A stretch of 64,000 nt of DNA, from the NCBI RefSeq assembly GCF_019511375.1, contig NZ_JAEUAO010000004.1, forward strand, positions 248,001 through 312,000, written 5' to 3'. Made by a program: the position numbers and the translations under genes. Under the pieces are notes generated by a model, which ran no database searches, was not told where the DNA came from, and saw nothing but the letters and a program-made list of their open reading frames with translations. This DNA is from Rhizobium herbae (GTDB taxonomy: Bacteria; Pseudomonadota; Alphaproteobacteria; Rhizobiales; Rhizobiaceae). Below are positions 44,834-54,292 of this stretch, piece by piece (the first letter of the stretch is position 1; each line of letters opens with the position of its first letter).

Positions 44834-45931
44834 ATGGCGAAATTGGAACTGTCGGGATGGGATGCCGGCGGAGCTTTGAACGAGGGGTATAATCCCAACA
44901 AGCTGACGAGCCCGATGGTTTTCTTCTGGACGATGGTGATCTTCCTCATCATCGTCGGGTTCGTCGCGGCCATCCTGTTTCGACAGGCGCACGCCGCCTT
45001 TGCCAGCAATCCCGGACTGAACGGCCTGATCCTCGGCGTTCTGCTGATCGGCATCCTGCTGGTTTTCAACCATGTGCTCAGGCTGCGGCCGGAGGTTCGC
45101 TGGTTCAATTCCTTCCGTGCCGCCGGAAGTGCAGAGAAGGTCGGCCGCGACCCGGTGCTCCTGGCGCCGATGCGCGCCCTCATCGGCCAGCGCCATTCTA
45201 TGGCGATCTCGACGACGGCGCTGCGGTCCATTCTCGATTCGATCGCTACACGCCTCGACGAATCGCGCGACACCTCGAGGTATCTGACCGGTCTCTTGGT
45301 CTTCCTCGGCCTGCTCGGCACCTTCTGGGGTCTGCTCGGCACGATCGGGTCGATCAATACGGTCATTCAATCGCTCGATGCCGGGACGGGAAGCACGCAG
45401 GATGTTCTGGCTGCTCTGAAGAATGGCCTGTCCGCTCCGCTGTCCGGTATGGGGACGGCGTTTTCCACGTCGCTCTTCGGTCTCTCCGGTTCGCTGATCC
45501 TCGGCTTTCTCGACCTGCAGGCCGGACGTGCTCAGAACCGTTTCTATACCGAACTCGAAAACTGGCTGTCATCCGTGACCGACGTCAGTTCGGATCTGAC
45601 GATTGCCCCCGGCGCGTCGGCCGTGGCACCCGGCGACGAGCTTCGGCAGCTGACCGAACAGCTCGCCCGCCTCAACCACGATGGCGGCATGAACCAGCGT
45701 ACCACCGCCGCCATGGCGAGCCTTGCCGAGGGCATCCAAGGGCTGGTGAAGAACATGCGCGGCGAGCAGCAGATGCTGCGTGACTGGATCGAAGCCCAGC
45801 AGGACGAAGCAAAGTCGATGCGCAAGACGCTGGACAAGCTGTCGGCGCGGATCGGACATGCGGACAAGATACCCGCGCAGTCGGAAAGACCCCACAAGCT
45901 CGCCCGCGTCGAAGACGCCGGGGGAGAGTAA
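44834..45931 (+). CDS. MotA/TolQ/ExbB-like proton channel subunit
   Basis: 365 residues. Four hydrophobic segments: about 29-50 (VFFWTMVIFLIIVGFVAAILF), 62-82 (LNGLILGVLLIGILLVFNHVL), 148-172 (LTGLLVFLGLLGTFWGLLGT) and 205-228 (GMGTAFSTSLFGLSGSLILGFL). The last two with the GTFWGLLGT motif are the MotA/ExbB core. A C-terminal helical tail of about 110 residues follows. The MotB-like gene starts 3 bases after its stop. It is not in a flagellar or Tol/Ton locus, so the pair powers another process. Confidence 0.88.
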   Translation: MAKLELSGWDAGGALNEGYNPNKLTSPMVFFWTMVIFLIIVGFVAAILFRQAHAAFASNPGLNGLILGVLLIGILLVFNHVLRLRPEVRWFNSFRAAGSAEKVGRDPVLLAPMRALIGQRHSMAISTTALRSILDSIATRLDESRDTSRYLTGLLVFLGLLGTFWGLLGTIGSINTVIQSLDAGTGSTQDVLAALKNGLSAPLSGMGTAFSTSLFGLSGSLILGFLDLQAGRAQNRFYTELENWLSSVTDVSSDLTIAPGASAVAPGDELRQLTEQLARLNHDGGMNQRTTAAMASLAEGIQGLVKNMRGEQQMLRDWIEAQQDEAKSMRKTLDKLSARIGHADKIPAQSERPHKLARVEDAGGE

Positions 45932-45934
45932 CCG

Positions 45935-46966
45935 ATGTCGCTTGCGCGCAAGGGCCGGACACAGAGAACCGTCGATTACTGGCCGGGTTTCGTCGATGCG
46001 CTTTCGACGCTGCTCCTGTCCATCATGTTCCTGCTTTCCGTTTTCGTCCTGGCACAATTTCTGCTCAGCCGCGAAATCAGCGGCAAGGAGGATGTGCTCA
46101 ACCGGTTGAACAGCCAGATCAACGAGTTGACCCAGCTTCTGGCGCTGGAAAAGGGCGGCAAGCAGGATCTCGAGGATTCGCTTGCCAATCTGCAGGCATC
46201 GCTCGCTTCATCGGAAGGCGAGCGCTCGCGGCTGCAGGCACTGCTCGACCAGGGCGCCGGCAGCTCCGATGCCGCCAACCAGCAGATCGGCGACCTCACG
46301 GGCAAGCTCGACGCAGAAAGACAGGTCAGCGCCCGGGCGATGAGCCAGATCGATCTGTTGAACCAGCAGATCGCTGCGCTGCGCAGCCAGATCGCTGCCA
46401 TCGAGGGTGCGCTCCAGGCGTCCGAAGCCAAGGACGAGGCGTCGCAGACGAAAATCGCCGATCTTGGCCGGCGGCTGAACGTGGCACTGGCGCAGCGTGT
46501 GCAGGAACTCAACCGCTACCGTTCCGACTTCTTCGGGCGGCTGCGCGAAATCCTCTCCGATCGTGAAAATATTCGTATTGTCGGCGACCGCTTCGTCTTC
46601 CAGTCGGAAGTTCTGTTTCCGTCCGGCGGCAATGAACTGAACCCGGAAGGGCAGGAGGAAATGGCCAAGCTCGCTACGGCGGTGCTCGACCTTGCCAAGG
46701 AAATTCCCTCCGAGATCAACTGGGTGCTGCGGGTCGACGGGCATACGGACAATGTTCCGCTTTCGGGGGCAGGGCGCTACATCGACAACTGGGAACTTTC
46801 CTCGGCGCGTGCGACGTCCGTCGTCAAGTTCCTGATCTCGCGTGGTGTTCCGGCCGATCGCCTCGCTGCTGCGGGCTTCGGAGAATTCCAGCCGATTGCC
46901 GAAGGAAATAGTCCGGAGGCGCGCTCGCAGAACCGCCGCATCGAACTGAAGCTGACCGAGAAATAG
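45935..46966 (+). CDS. MotB-like protein with coiled coil and OmpA domain
   Basis: 343 residues. One membrane segment (about 21-46) begins with PGFVDALSTLLLSIMFLL; Asp21 fits the proton-carrying Asp of MotB/ExbD. A long coiled coil (about 50-190, Gln/Leu/Ala heptads) precedes an OmpA/peptidoglycan-binding domain (about 215-340, RVDGHTDNVPLSG, NWELSSARATSVV, NRRIELKL). Forms a channel complex with the MotA-like partner and would bind peptidoglycan. Same domain layout as ZorB, but the Zorya partners (ZorC/D/E) are absent. Confidence 0.88.
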   Translation: MSLARKGRTQRTVDYWPGFVDALSTLLLSIMFLLSVFVLAQFLLSREISGKEDVLNRLNSQINELTQLLALEKGGKQDLEDSLANLQASLASSEGERSRLQALLDQGAGSSDAANQQIGDLTGKLDAERQVSARAMSQIDLLNQQIAALRSQIAAIEGALQASEAKDEASQTKIADLGRRLNVALAQRVQELNRYRSDFFGRLREILSDRENIRIVGDRFVFQSEVLFPSGGNELNPEGQEEMAKLATAVLDLAKEIPSEINWVLRVDGHTDNVPLSGAGRYIDNWELSSARATSVVKFLISRGVPADRLAAAGFGEFQPIAEGNSPEARSQNRRIELKLTEK

Positions 46967-47094
46967 CTGGAGCCTGCCCGGCTTTCCGGCGATCGGCAAT
47001 CATCACAAGCAGTGTTTTCCAGTTGCGTTTCTTCGTTGCCCTGACGTTTACGTGTGCGTAATGTCGCGGCAGGGTGGAGTTGCTGGAGGACGGC

Positions 47095-48738
47095 ATGGAT
47101 TGTGATGTTCTTGTGATCGGGGCGGGGCTTGCCGGCCTCGTTACGGCGGTCGAGGCTGCCGACCGGGGTCTCAGGGTCATCGTGCTTGATCAGGAAGGCG
47201 AGCAGAATTTGGGCGGCCAGGCCTTCTGGTCGCTTGGCGGATTGCTGTTCGTCGATAATCCGGAACAGCGGCGCATGCGGATCCGCGACACGCTCGAGCT
47301 GGCGCGGCAGGACTGGATGGGTTCGGCGCAATTCGACCGGCCGGAGGACTATTGGCCAAGGCGCTGGGCGGAGGCCTATCTCGATTTTGCCGCTGGCGAA
47401 AAGCGCGCCTGGCTGCACGGCCAGGGCATGCGCTGGTTTCCGGTCGTCGGCTGGGCGGAGCGCGGAGGCGGTCTTGCACATGGCCATGGGAATTCGGTGC
47501 CACGCTTTCACGTGACATGGGGCACGGGCCCTGGCGTGCTGGCGCCATTCATCGCCAGGGCGCGTGCAGCCGAGAGCAGGGGGCGCATCCGCTTCCGCTT
47601 TCGCCATCGGGTCGACGAACTGATCATGACCAATGGTGCCGTGACGGGCGCAAGAGGATCGGTATTGAAGAGCGACGGCGTCAAGCGTGGTCAGCGCAGT
47701 TCGCGCGAGGTTGTCGACGAGTTCTGGTTCGAGGCTGGCGCCGTCGTCGTCTCGTCCGGTGGCATCGGCGGAAATCACGATCTGGTGCGCAAGCAGTGGC
47801 CGGTCGACCGGCTTGGCCCGCCGCCGAACGTCATGGTCAGCGGCGTCCCGGACTATGTTGACGGGCGCATGGTCGCGATTGCCGAGCAGGCGCGCGGCTC
47901 CGTCATCAACAAGGATCGCATGTGGCATTACACCGAAGGCCTGCGCAACTTCGATCCGATCTGGCCGAACCATGGCATCCGCATCCTGCCCGGCCCCTCT
48001 TCCTTCTGGTGCGACGCCGACGGCAACCGTTTTGCCGCGCCTGCTATGCCGGGTTTCGACACGCTCGGCACCCTGAAGGCGATCCGCAGGAGCGGTGCCG
48101 ACTACAGCTGGTTCATCCTGACCAAGGCGATCATCAAACGGGAGTTCGCGCTTTCGGGGTCCGAGCAGAACCCCGACCTCACCGGCAAGGACATTCCGCT
48201 GCTTCTGAAGCGCCTGGGCAAAAATCCGCCGGGACCCGTGCAGGCCTTCATGGACAAGGGTGAGGATTTCGTCATCCGCGACCGGCTGGAAGATCTGGTC
48301 GAGGCCATGAATGCCCTCACCGGCGAGGGGCGCCTTTCGCTCGAACATCTGCGCCGCCAGATCGAGGCGCGCGATCGGGAGATCGACAATGCCTTTTCGA
48401 AGGACGCGCAAGTCACCGCCATCCGCGGCGCCCGCAATTACCTGGGCGACAGGCTGATGCGGACCGCCAAGCCGCATCGCCTGCTCGATCCCAAGGCCGG
48501 GCCGCTGATTGCGGTGCGTCTCAACATCCTGACGCGAAAGACGCTAGGTGGGCTGCAGACCGATCTCAACGGTCGCGTGCTGGAGCTTTCGGGCGAGCCG
48601 GTCGCAGGGCTCTATGCAGCGGGAGAGATTGCGGGTTTCGGCGGCGGCGGCATGCACGGCTACAACGCCCTGGAGGGCACGTTCCTGGGTGGCTGCATCT
48701 TCTCGGGAAGGATCGTGGGGCGCAGCATTGGCGGATGA
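47095..48738 (+). CDS. FAD-binding dehydrogenase (fumarate reductase/KstD-like flavoprotein)
   Basis: 547 residues from ATG 47095, which has GGAGG upstream. N-terminal VLVIGAGLAGLVTAVEAADRG FAD motif; GLLFVDNPEQRRMRIRDTL near residue 55; C-terminal GLYAAGEIAGFGGGGMHGYN and GTFLGGCIFSGRIVGR close the FAD site. The family includes 3-ketosteroid dehydrogenases and fumarate reductases; I cannot name the substrate. Single gene; the dispersed repeat lies just downstream. Confidence 0.88.
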   Translation: MDCDVLVIGAGLAGLVTAVEAADRGLRVIVLDQEGEQNLGGQAFWSLGGLLFVDNPEQRRMRIRDTLELARQDWMGSAQFDRPEDYWPRRWAEAYLDFAAGEKRAWLHGQGMRWFPVVGWAERGGGLAHGHGNSVPRFHVTWGTGPGVLAPFIARARAAESRGRIRFRFRHRVDELIMTNGAVTGARGSVLKSDGVKRGQRSSREVVDEFWFEAGAVVVSSGGIGGNHDLVRKQWPVDRLGPPPNVMVSGVPDYVDGRMVAIAEQARGSVINKDRMWHYTEGLRNFDPIWPNHGIRILPGPSSFWCDADGNRFAAPAMPGFDTLGTLKAIRRSGADYSWFILTKAIIKREFALSGSEQNPDLTGKDIPLLLKRLGKNPPGPVQAFMDKGEDFVIRDRLEDLVEAMNALTGEGRLSLEHLRRQIEARDREIDNAFSKDAQVTAIRGARNYLGDRLMRTAKPHRLLDPKAGPLIAVRLNILTRKTLGGLQTDLNGRVLELSGEPVAGLYAAGEIAGFGGGGMHGYNALEGTFLGGCIFSGRIVGRSIGG

Positions 48739-48782
48739 CGACTGAAAGGTAAAAGGCTCACAGCCCACGACAGTGGCCTCTC

Positions 48783-48900
48783 ACCCCCCTCTGCCCTGCC
48801 GGGCATCTCCCCCTCAAGGGGGGAGATTGGCGTGGGGCTAGCCTCTTGCTGCCGATCTCCCCCCTTGAGGGGGAGATGTCACGAAGTGACAGAGGGGGGT
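48783..48900. repeat. Palindromic mosaic repeat, intergenic copy
   Basis: 118 bp with terminal arms ACCCCCCTCTG (48783) and CAGAGGGGGGT (ends 48900), and the same inner ATCTCCCCC/GGGGGAGAT blocks as the copy inside the pabC-like gene (24133-24286). The central spacer is shorter. It lies between the FAD dehydrogenase and TctC genes, which are convergent. Confidence 0.92.
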
Positions 48901-48963
48901 GTCGCTGGCACTGTCGTGCACTGTGAAAAAGGCTCTCCGGATGGCCGGAGGGCCGCGGATGCC

Positions 48964-49953
48964 TCAGTCCATCTGAACGTTGGCTTCCTTGACGATCGGG
49001 CCCCATTTCGCAAGTTCGGCCTTCACGTGCGCGCCCAATTCGTCCGGCGTCGAGGCGACGATGGTGGCGCTGAAGCCCTTCATCTTTTCGGCCACGTCCG
49101 GATCGCCAAGCGCCTTCTTGGCGGAAGCGTTGAGCCGATCAATCACGTCTTTCGGCGTACCTGCCGGGGCAAACAGGGCATTCCAGGTATAGGTCTCGTA
49201 GCCGGGAATGGTTTCGGCGATGGTCGGCACATCCGGGAAGGAGGCGGCACGTTCCTTCGTCGTCACCGCGAGCGCCTTGAGCGTGCCGGATTTGATGTGT
49301 CCCGAGGACGAGGGCAGGTTGTCGAACATGATCGGCACCTGGTTGCCGATGACATCGTTCAGCGCCGGACCTGAACCCTTGTAGGGAACATGCTGCATGC
49401 TGACGCCGGCCATCTTCTTGAACAGTTCGCCGGAGAGATGCAGCGGCGTGCCGTTGCCGGACGATGCGTAGGCATATTGGTCGGGCGATGCCTTCAGAAG
49501 CGCCAGAAGTTCCTCGACGTTCTTTACCGGCAGTTGCGGGTTGACGACGAGCACGTTCGGCACAAGCACCAGCAGCGAGACCGGCGCAAAATCCTTTTCC
49601 GGATCGTAGGGCTTTGTCTTCAGGATCAACGGATTGAGCGCGTGGGTCGCAACCGTTCCCATCAGGATCGTGTAGCCGTCGGGCTCGGCCCGCGCCACCC
49701 GGTCGGCACCGAGATTGCCGCCGGCGCCGGCAACGTTCTCCACCACCACCTGCTGGCCGAGATCATCGGACATCTTCTGGCCGATGATGCGCGCAACCAC
49801 GTCGGTCGAGCCGCCGGCTGCGAAGGGCACGACCAGCGTTACCGGACGATCGGGAAACTCCTGTGCCCTTGCTTCACCGCCGAGCGCTAGCGCCGATGTC
49901 GCCATCAGGGCGAGCGCGAGTGCCGTGCGCCGCTTCCATAAAGACAATGCCAT
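48964..49953 (-). CDS. TctC/Bug-family tripartite tricarboxylate transporter substrate-binding protein
   Basis: 329 residues. Signal peptide to about residue 30 (LALALMATSALALGGEARA). Mature start EFPDRPVTLVVPFAAGGSTDVVARI is typical of Bug receptors, as is GTPLHLSGELFKKMAG. These periplasmic proteins bind carboxylates such as citrate. No TctA/TctB membrane genes are adjacent, so it is an orphan binding protein. Confidence 0.92.
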   Translation of the reverse strand: MALSLWKRRTALALALMATSALALGGEARAQEFPDRPVTLVVPFAAGGSTDVVARIIGQKMSDDLGQQVVVENVAGAGGNLGADRVARAEPDGYTILMGTVATHALNPLILKTKPYDPEKDFAPVSLLVLVPNVLVVNPQLPVKNVEELLALLKASPDQYAYASSGNGTPLHLSGELFKKMAGVSMQHVPYKGSGPALNDVIGNQVPIMFDNLPSSSGHIKSGTLKALAVTTKERAASFPDVPTIAETIPGYETYTWNALFAPAGTPKDVIDRLNASAKKALGDPDVAEKMKGFSATIVASTPDELGAHVKAELAKWGPIVKEANVQMD

Positions 49954-50098
49954 TCAAATCTCCTCCCGGGACCTACCAATCGGCAAAGCGGCGGAAAGCC
50001 GCTTCCGCCGGCAAACAATAGCGTCGATGCACCGAAGGGCAACCTTGGGAGAGGGATTATGGGTTGCACTCAATCGATTTTATTCTGGAGCGCCTGCG

Positions 50099-51904
50099 TC
50101 AGCCCAGCGTCACCACGTTGCTTGCTTCCGGGCTGTCATAGTCGAACTGCAGTCGCGCGAGCTTGGCGTAGAGCCCGCCCTGACGAACGAGCGACGCGTG
50201 CGTGCCTTCCTCGACGATCCGGCCCTGATCCATGACGAGGATGCGGTCGGCCTTGAGCACGGTTGCCAGCCTGTGGGCGATGACCAGCGTCGTGCGTTCG
50301 CGCATCAGGCCGTCAAGCGCCTTTTGCACCAGCGTTTCGCTCTCGGCGTCGAGCGCGGACGTCGCCTCGTCGAGCAAAAGAATCGGCGCATCTTTCAGGA
50401 TGGCGCGGGCGATGGCGATGCGCTGGCGCTGACCGCCGGAGAGCGTGATGCCGCGTTCGCCGACCTGGGTGTCGTAACCCTGATCGAGCCTTGCGATGAA
50501 TTCGTCGGCCTGGGCGGCAACGGCTGCGGCGCGCACCATGTCGCGCGACGCGGTGGGCAGGCTGAAGGCGATGTTGTCGTGGATCGAGGCGGCGAAGATG
50601 GTGACGTCCTGGGGAACGATGGCGACGCGGCTGCGCAGGGCTTTCGGGTCGACCGAGCGGATGTCGACGCCATCGACGCGCACCGAGCCCTTGGCCGGGT
50701 CGTAGAAGCGCAGAAGCAGCGAGAAGACGGTACTCTTGCCGGCGCCGGAGGGGCCGACGATGGCAACCGTCTCGCCCGGCTTGACGGTGAAGCTCAGGCC
50801 CTTGACGCTCTTGTAGCCCGGCCGCGAGGGGTAGGCGAAATGAACGTCATCGTAGATCACGGCCCCCTGCGCCGGCTCGGGCATGGCGGCCGGGTTTTCG
50901 GGCGCCGTGATGTCCGGCTGCTCGGCCAGCAACTCGCTCAAGCGCTCTGCAGCGCCTGCGGCCTGCGAGAGTTCGCCCCAAACCTCCGAAAGTGCACCGA
51001 GGCTGCCGGCGGCGAAGACCGAATACAGGAGAAACTGGCCGAGCGTGCCGGCCGACAGTGACCCGGATAGGACATCCTGCGCGCCGAACCACAGGACGGC
51101 GACGACGCTGCCGAAGATCATCGTGATGGCAAAGGCCGTGAGGACCGAGCGGGCCTTGATGGCGGCGCGCGCGGCCGCATAGGCACTTTCGACGGCGCTG
51201 CCATAGCGCGCCTGTGCGACGGCCTCGCCATTGAAGGCCTGGACGGTGCGGGAGGCGGAAATCGCCTCGCCGGCATAGGCGGAGGCGGTCGCCAGCGTAT
51301 CCTGCGCCTCACGCGAGCGCCGACGCACCGAGCGCCCGAAGCCGACCAGCGGAAAGACGATGACGGGGATGGCGATGAGAACCAGGCTCGACAGCTTCGG
51401 GCTGGTATAGACCATCATGGCGATGGCCCCGAGACACAGGATGGTGTTGCGCAGAGCAACGGAGGCGGTGGCCCCGACGGCGGATTTGATCTGCGTCGTA
51501 TCGGCGGTCAGCCGGGAGACGATCTCGCCGGACTGGTTGACGTCGAAGAAGGAGGGCGAGAGCCGCGTCACATGGTCGAAGACGTCACGGCGCAGATCCG
51601 AGACGATCCGCTCGCCGAGCGTGATGACGAAGTAGTAACGGGTCGCACTGGCGACCGCGAGGACGACGGCCAGAACCATCAGCATCGAGAAATAGGTGTT
51701 GATGAAGCCGGCGTCGGAGGCGGAGAATCCGTGGTCGATCATCCGGCGCACAGCCATCGGCAGCGTCAGCGTCGTGACGGCTGCAACGACCAGCGAAATG
51801 CCCGCGCCGATGACAAGATTGCGGTAGCGCCGGATATACGGCAACAGCTTTGCCAGCGGGCGCACGGACCTGCGCGCCGCCGGGTGAACGACCTCATTCG
51901 ACAC
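50099..51904 (-). CDS. ABC transporter, fused membrane and ATP-binding domains (MsbA/LmrA-like exporter)
   Basis: 601 residues. Six membrane segments in about residues 25-305, then the nucleotide-binding domain with Walker A GPSGAGKST (384-392), signature LSGGQ (488-492) and Walker B ILLLDEATS. A half-transporter that works as a homodimer. Substrate (lipid, drug or glycan) unknown. Divergent from rpmE; 217 bases between hold no other gene. Confidence 0.94.
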   Translation of the reverse strand: MSNEVVHPAARRSVRPLAKLLPYIRRYRNLVIGAGISLVVAAVTTLTLPMAVRRMIDHGFSASDAGFINTYFSMLMVLAVVLAVASATRYYFVITLGERIVSDLRRDVFDHVTRLSPSFFDVNQSGEIVSRLTADTTQIKSAVGATASVALRNTILCLGAIAMMVYTSPKLSSLVLIAIPVIVFPLVGFGRSVRRRSREAQDTLATASAYAGEAISASRTVQAFNGEAVAQARYGSAVESAYAAARAAIKARSVLTAFAITMIFGSVVAVLWFGAQDVLSGSLSAGTLGQFLLYSVFAAGSLGALSEVWGELSQAAGAAERLSELLAEQPDITAPENPAAMPEPAQGAVIYDDVHFAYPSRPGYKSVKGLSFTVKPGETVAIVGPSGAGKSTVFSLLLRFYDPAKGSVRVDGVDIRSVDPKALRSRVAIVPQDVTIFAASIHDNIAFSLPTASRDMVRAAAVAAQADEFIARLDQGYDTQVGERGITLSGGQRQRIAIARAILKDAPILLLDEATSALDAESETLVQKALDGLMRERTTLVIAHRLATVLKADRILVMDQGRIVEEGTHASLVRQGGLYAKLARLQFDYDSPEASNVVTLG

Positions 51905-52121
51905 ATGACCTCCAATACCGGAAGAAGCGGCAGAACTTGCACAAGTCTTCTCCGGCGGTACTTGTTATCCAGGTGACCATCATGTATAGGCACGGCATCA
52001 AATTGGGAAGCCGTAGTCCCGCACGTGGTCTGCGGCTTCATTTACGTGTTCGGTCCCCATGCCGCAATGGCCCGCAAATGGCTTGCGACAATTGGACCCT
52101 GGAACTTGCAGGAAGATTGTT

Positions 52122-52343
52122 ATGAAGGCTGATATCCATCCCGCTTACCACATGATCAAAGTGGTCATGACCGACGGCACCGAATACGAAACCCGCTCGA
52201 CCTGGGGTTCGGAAGGCCAGACCATGAACCTCGAAATCGACCCGAAGTCGCATCCGGCATGGACCGGCGGCAACCAGCAGCTCATGGATCGCGGCGGCCG
52301 CGTTTCCAAGTTCAAGAAGCGCTTCGAAGGCCTCGGCCTCTAA
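52122..52343 (+). CDS. rpmE: Ribosomal protein L31
   Basis: 73 residues from ATG 52122: [19 protein letters not shown] and [12 protein letters not shown] at the end. It lacks the CxxC zinc motif, so it is the zinc-independent form common in alphaproteobacteria. Preceded by GGAAG. A strong terminator follows. It stands alone between the ABC exporter and the ArsR cassette. Confidence 0.96.
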   Translation: MKADIHPAYHMIKVVMTDGTEYETRSTWGSEGQTMNLEIDPKSHPAWTGGNQQLMDRGGRVSKFKKRFEGLGL

Positions 52344-52371
52344 TCTCTTCCTGCTGGATTTTGACTTCAGG

Positions 52372-52396
52372 AAAGCCCGGTTCACCGGGCTTTTTT
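52372..52396 (+). terminator. Rho-independent terminator after rpmE
   Basis: AAAGCCCGG-TTCA-CCGGGCTTTTTTG: a stem of 6 GC pairs flanked by A-T pairs, then six T, 29 bases after the stop. Confidence 0.93.
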
Positions 52397-52484
52397 GCGT
52401 TTGGAATATGGGTTCCCGATTGGCAGCGGCGGTGCAAAAAGATTAGTATTGACTCATCAATTAGTACGCGCTATTTGATAAGTC

Positions 52485-52814
52485 ATGATCGAAGCTGCAA
52501 ACGTCACCGCTGTCCTGCGTACCCTTGCCGACCCGACGCGGCGGGCCGTTTTCGAGCGGGTCGTCCGGTCCGACGAGATTACCGTGGTCGAGTTGACGCG
52601 CGGAAGCGGGGTGACGCAGGGCGCCATCTCCCAGCATCTCAAATCATTGAAGCAGGCCGGCCTGGTTGCCGAGCGCCCGGAAGGACGCAACGTCTACTAT
52701 CGCGCAGAGCCCGAGGGCCTCGCCCCGCTTGTCGATTGGCTGAGCCACTACGGCGACTTCTGGCGCGAACGTTTCGCCAATCTCAGAACCTTGCTCAAGG
52801 AGATCGATCCATGA
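52485..52814 (+). CDS. ArsR family regulator of the SRPBCC-linked type
   Basis: 109 residues. Winged helix: TLADPTRRAVFERVVRSDEI, GVTQGAISQHLKSLKQAGL, wing RPEGRNVYYRAEPEGL. No metal-binding cysteines. Its stop overlaps the SRPBCC gene by ATGA, the standard ArsR-SRPBCC arrangement; it likely autoregulates this cassette. First gene of a four-gene same-strand run to 54709. Confidence 0.92.
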   Translation: MIEAANVTAVLRTLADPTRRAVFERVVRSDEITVVELTRGSGVTQGAISQHLKSLKQAGLVAERPEGRNVYYRAEPEGLAPLVDWLSHYGDFWRERFANLRTLLKEIDP

Positions 52815-53293
52815 CCGACGCCGCTTTGAAGCCCGACACGCACGATATCGTTCTCGACGAGGTCTTTCCGCATGCGCCGGAGACGATCTGGACGGCGCTG
52901 ACATCCGGCGAACTGATCGCGCGCTGGATGATGGCGCCGACCGGGTTCGAACCTGTGGAGGGCAAGCACTTCACATTCCAGACGACGCCGGCCGGGGCAT
53001 GGGATGGGATTATTCGCTGCCAGGTGCTGGAGGTCGTACCCTACGAGCGCTTCGCCTATGCCTGGAAGGGCGGAGATGAGGGTAACATCGGATATGGCTC
53101 GCGGCTGGACACGGTCGTCACCTTCATCCTTTCCAGGGCTGACGGTGGAACACGCCTTCGCCTCGTCCATTCCGGTTTCGTACTGCCGAAGAACGACACT
53201 GCCTTCCGCAGCATGAGCGAAGGGTGGAAGAAGGTCGTGCGCAACCTCGACGCCGTCGCTGCGGAACAGGATGCCTCGAAGCGCCTGCACTGA
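52811..53293 (+). CDS. SRPBCC (AHSA1-like) domain protein
   Basis: 160 residues. START/AHSA1 fold: FPHAPETIWTALTSGELIARWMM, FEPVEGKHFTFQTTP and DGGTRLRLVHSGF. Ligand-binding cavity proteins of this type often pair with ArsR regulators. Ligand unknown. Overlaps the ArsR gene by 4 bases. Confidence 0.93.
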   Translation: MTDAALKPDTHDIVLDEVFPHAPETIWTALTSGELIARWMMAPTGFEPVEGKHFTFQTTPAGAWDGIIRCQVLEVVPYERFAYAWKGGDEGNIGYGSRLDTVVTFILSRADGGTRLRLVHSGFVLPKNDTAFRSMSEGWKKVVRNLDAVAAEQDASKRLH

Positions 53294-53354
53294 CACGTCA
53301 AACGGAATTGACAGATCGCATGCAACACGCACTTCGACAAACAGGAGGTTCGTT

Positions 53355-54113
53355 ATGCAACATCAGATCGTTTCGCGCGACGAGTGGCTGAAGGCCCGGG
53401 TCGCACTGCTTGCGGAAGAAAAGGCGCTGACGCGGCGCAGCGACGAACTCGCGCGGCGACGACAGGACCTGCCGTGGGTCCGGATCGACAAGGCATACCG
53501 TTTCGAGACCGACCAAGGGGATGCCACGCTGGCAGACCTGTTCAGGGGGCGGTCGCAGCTTCTCGTCTACCACTTCATGTTCGGTCCCGACTACAAGGCC
53601 GGATGTCCGTCCTGTTCGGCGATCGCCGACGGCTTCGACGGCTTCGTCGTCCATCTGGAAAACCACGACGTGGCGTTTACCGCCGTGTCGCGGGCGCCGC
53701 TCGGCAAGCTGCAGGCGTTCAAGCGGCGGATGGAATGGACGTTTCCCTGGGCCTCCTCGCACGGGAGCGACTTCAATCTCGACTTCAACGTTTCGAACAC
53801 CGAGAGACAACAGCGTGATGGGACCGTCGAATACAACTACCGGCGCGAGCCTGCATTGCCTGCAGGCGAAGCACCCGACGGGCCCGCTACTGCCGCTGCC
53901 ATGAGCGGCACCGACGCTGCTGCATTCGTGCGCGAAAGGCCGGGCATGAGCGCCTTCGTTCTCGAAGACGGTGTCGTCTACCACACCTATTCCGCCTATG
54001 CGCGGGGACTGGATAGCCTCTGGGGCATGTACCAGTGGCTCGACCGAGCGCCCAAGGGACGCAACGAAAAGGGCATGTGGTGGCGTCATCACGACGAGTA
54101 TGACGACGGCTGA
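53355..54113 (+). CDS. DUF899 thioredoxin-like protein
   Basis: 252 residues from ATG 53355 (AGGAGG upstream). Domain with LARRRQDLPWVRIDKAYRFE, then a thioredoxin-like fold with FMFGPDYKAGCPSCSAIADGF, whose CPSC is a candidate redox pair, and a WTFPWASSHGSDFNLDF stretch. DUF899 proteins are thioredoxin-like, function unproven. It follows the SRPBCC gene by 61 bases on the same strand and is likely part of the cassette. Confidence 0.9.
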   Translation: MQHQIVSRDEWLKARVALLAEEKALTRRSDELARRRQDLPWVRIDKAYRFETDQGDATLADLFRGRSQLLVYHFMFGPDYKAGCPSCSAIADGFDGFVVHLENHDVAFTAVSRAPLGKLQAFKRRMEWTFPWASSHGSDFNLDFNVSNTERQQRDGTVEYNYRREPALPAGEAPDGPATAAAMSGTDAAAFVRERPGMSAFVLEDGVVYHTYSAYARGLDSLWGMYQWLDRAPKGRNEKGMWWRHHDEYDDG

Positions 54114-54292
54114 CGTCGCACGACCGAAGACGCAATGCCTGCTCATCCCAAACGCGGCAGCGGGAAGTGGTCGCCCTTGGTGCGATCGTGCGGCATCCGG
54201 TGAGATGATCAGCCTCCTCTCAATTTTGTCAAGCGGAACACCCAGTCGGGTTACCGGGTGGGCAAGCCGCGCTTTGCTACAGGAGAAACGAT

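Noticed and set aside
44834-46966. Zorya defence system
   Set aside because: No ZorC, ZorD or ZorE genes adjacent; the pair is between suhB and an FAD dehydrogenase, in a housekeeping context.
50099-51061. Long open frames opposite the ABC transporter and other large genes
   Set aside because: They are antisense frames in GC-rich coding DNA without domains or start signals.
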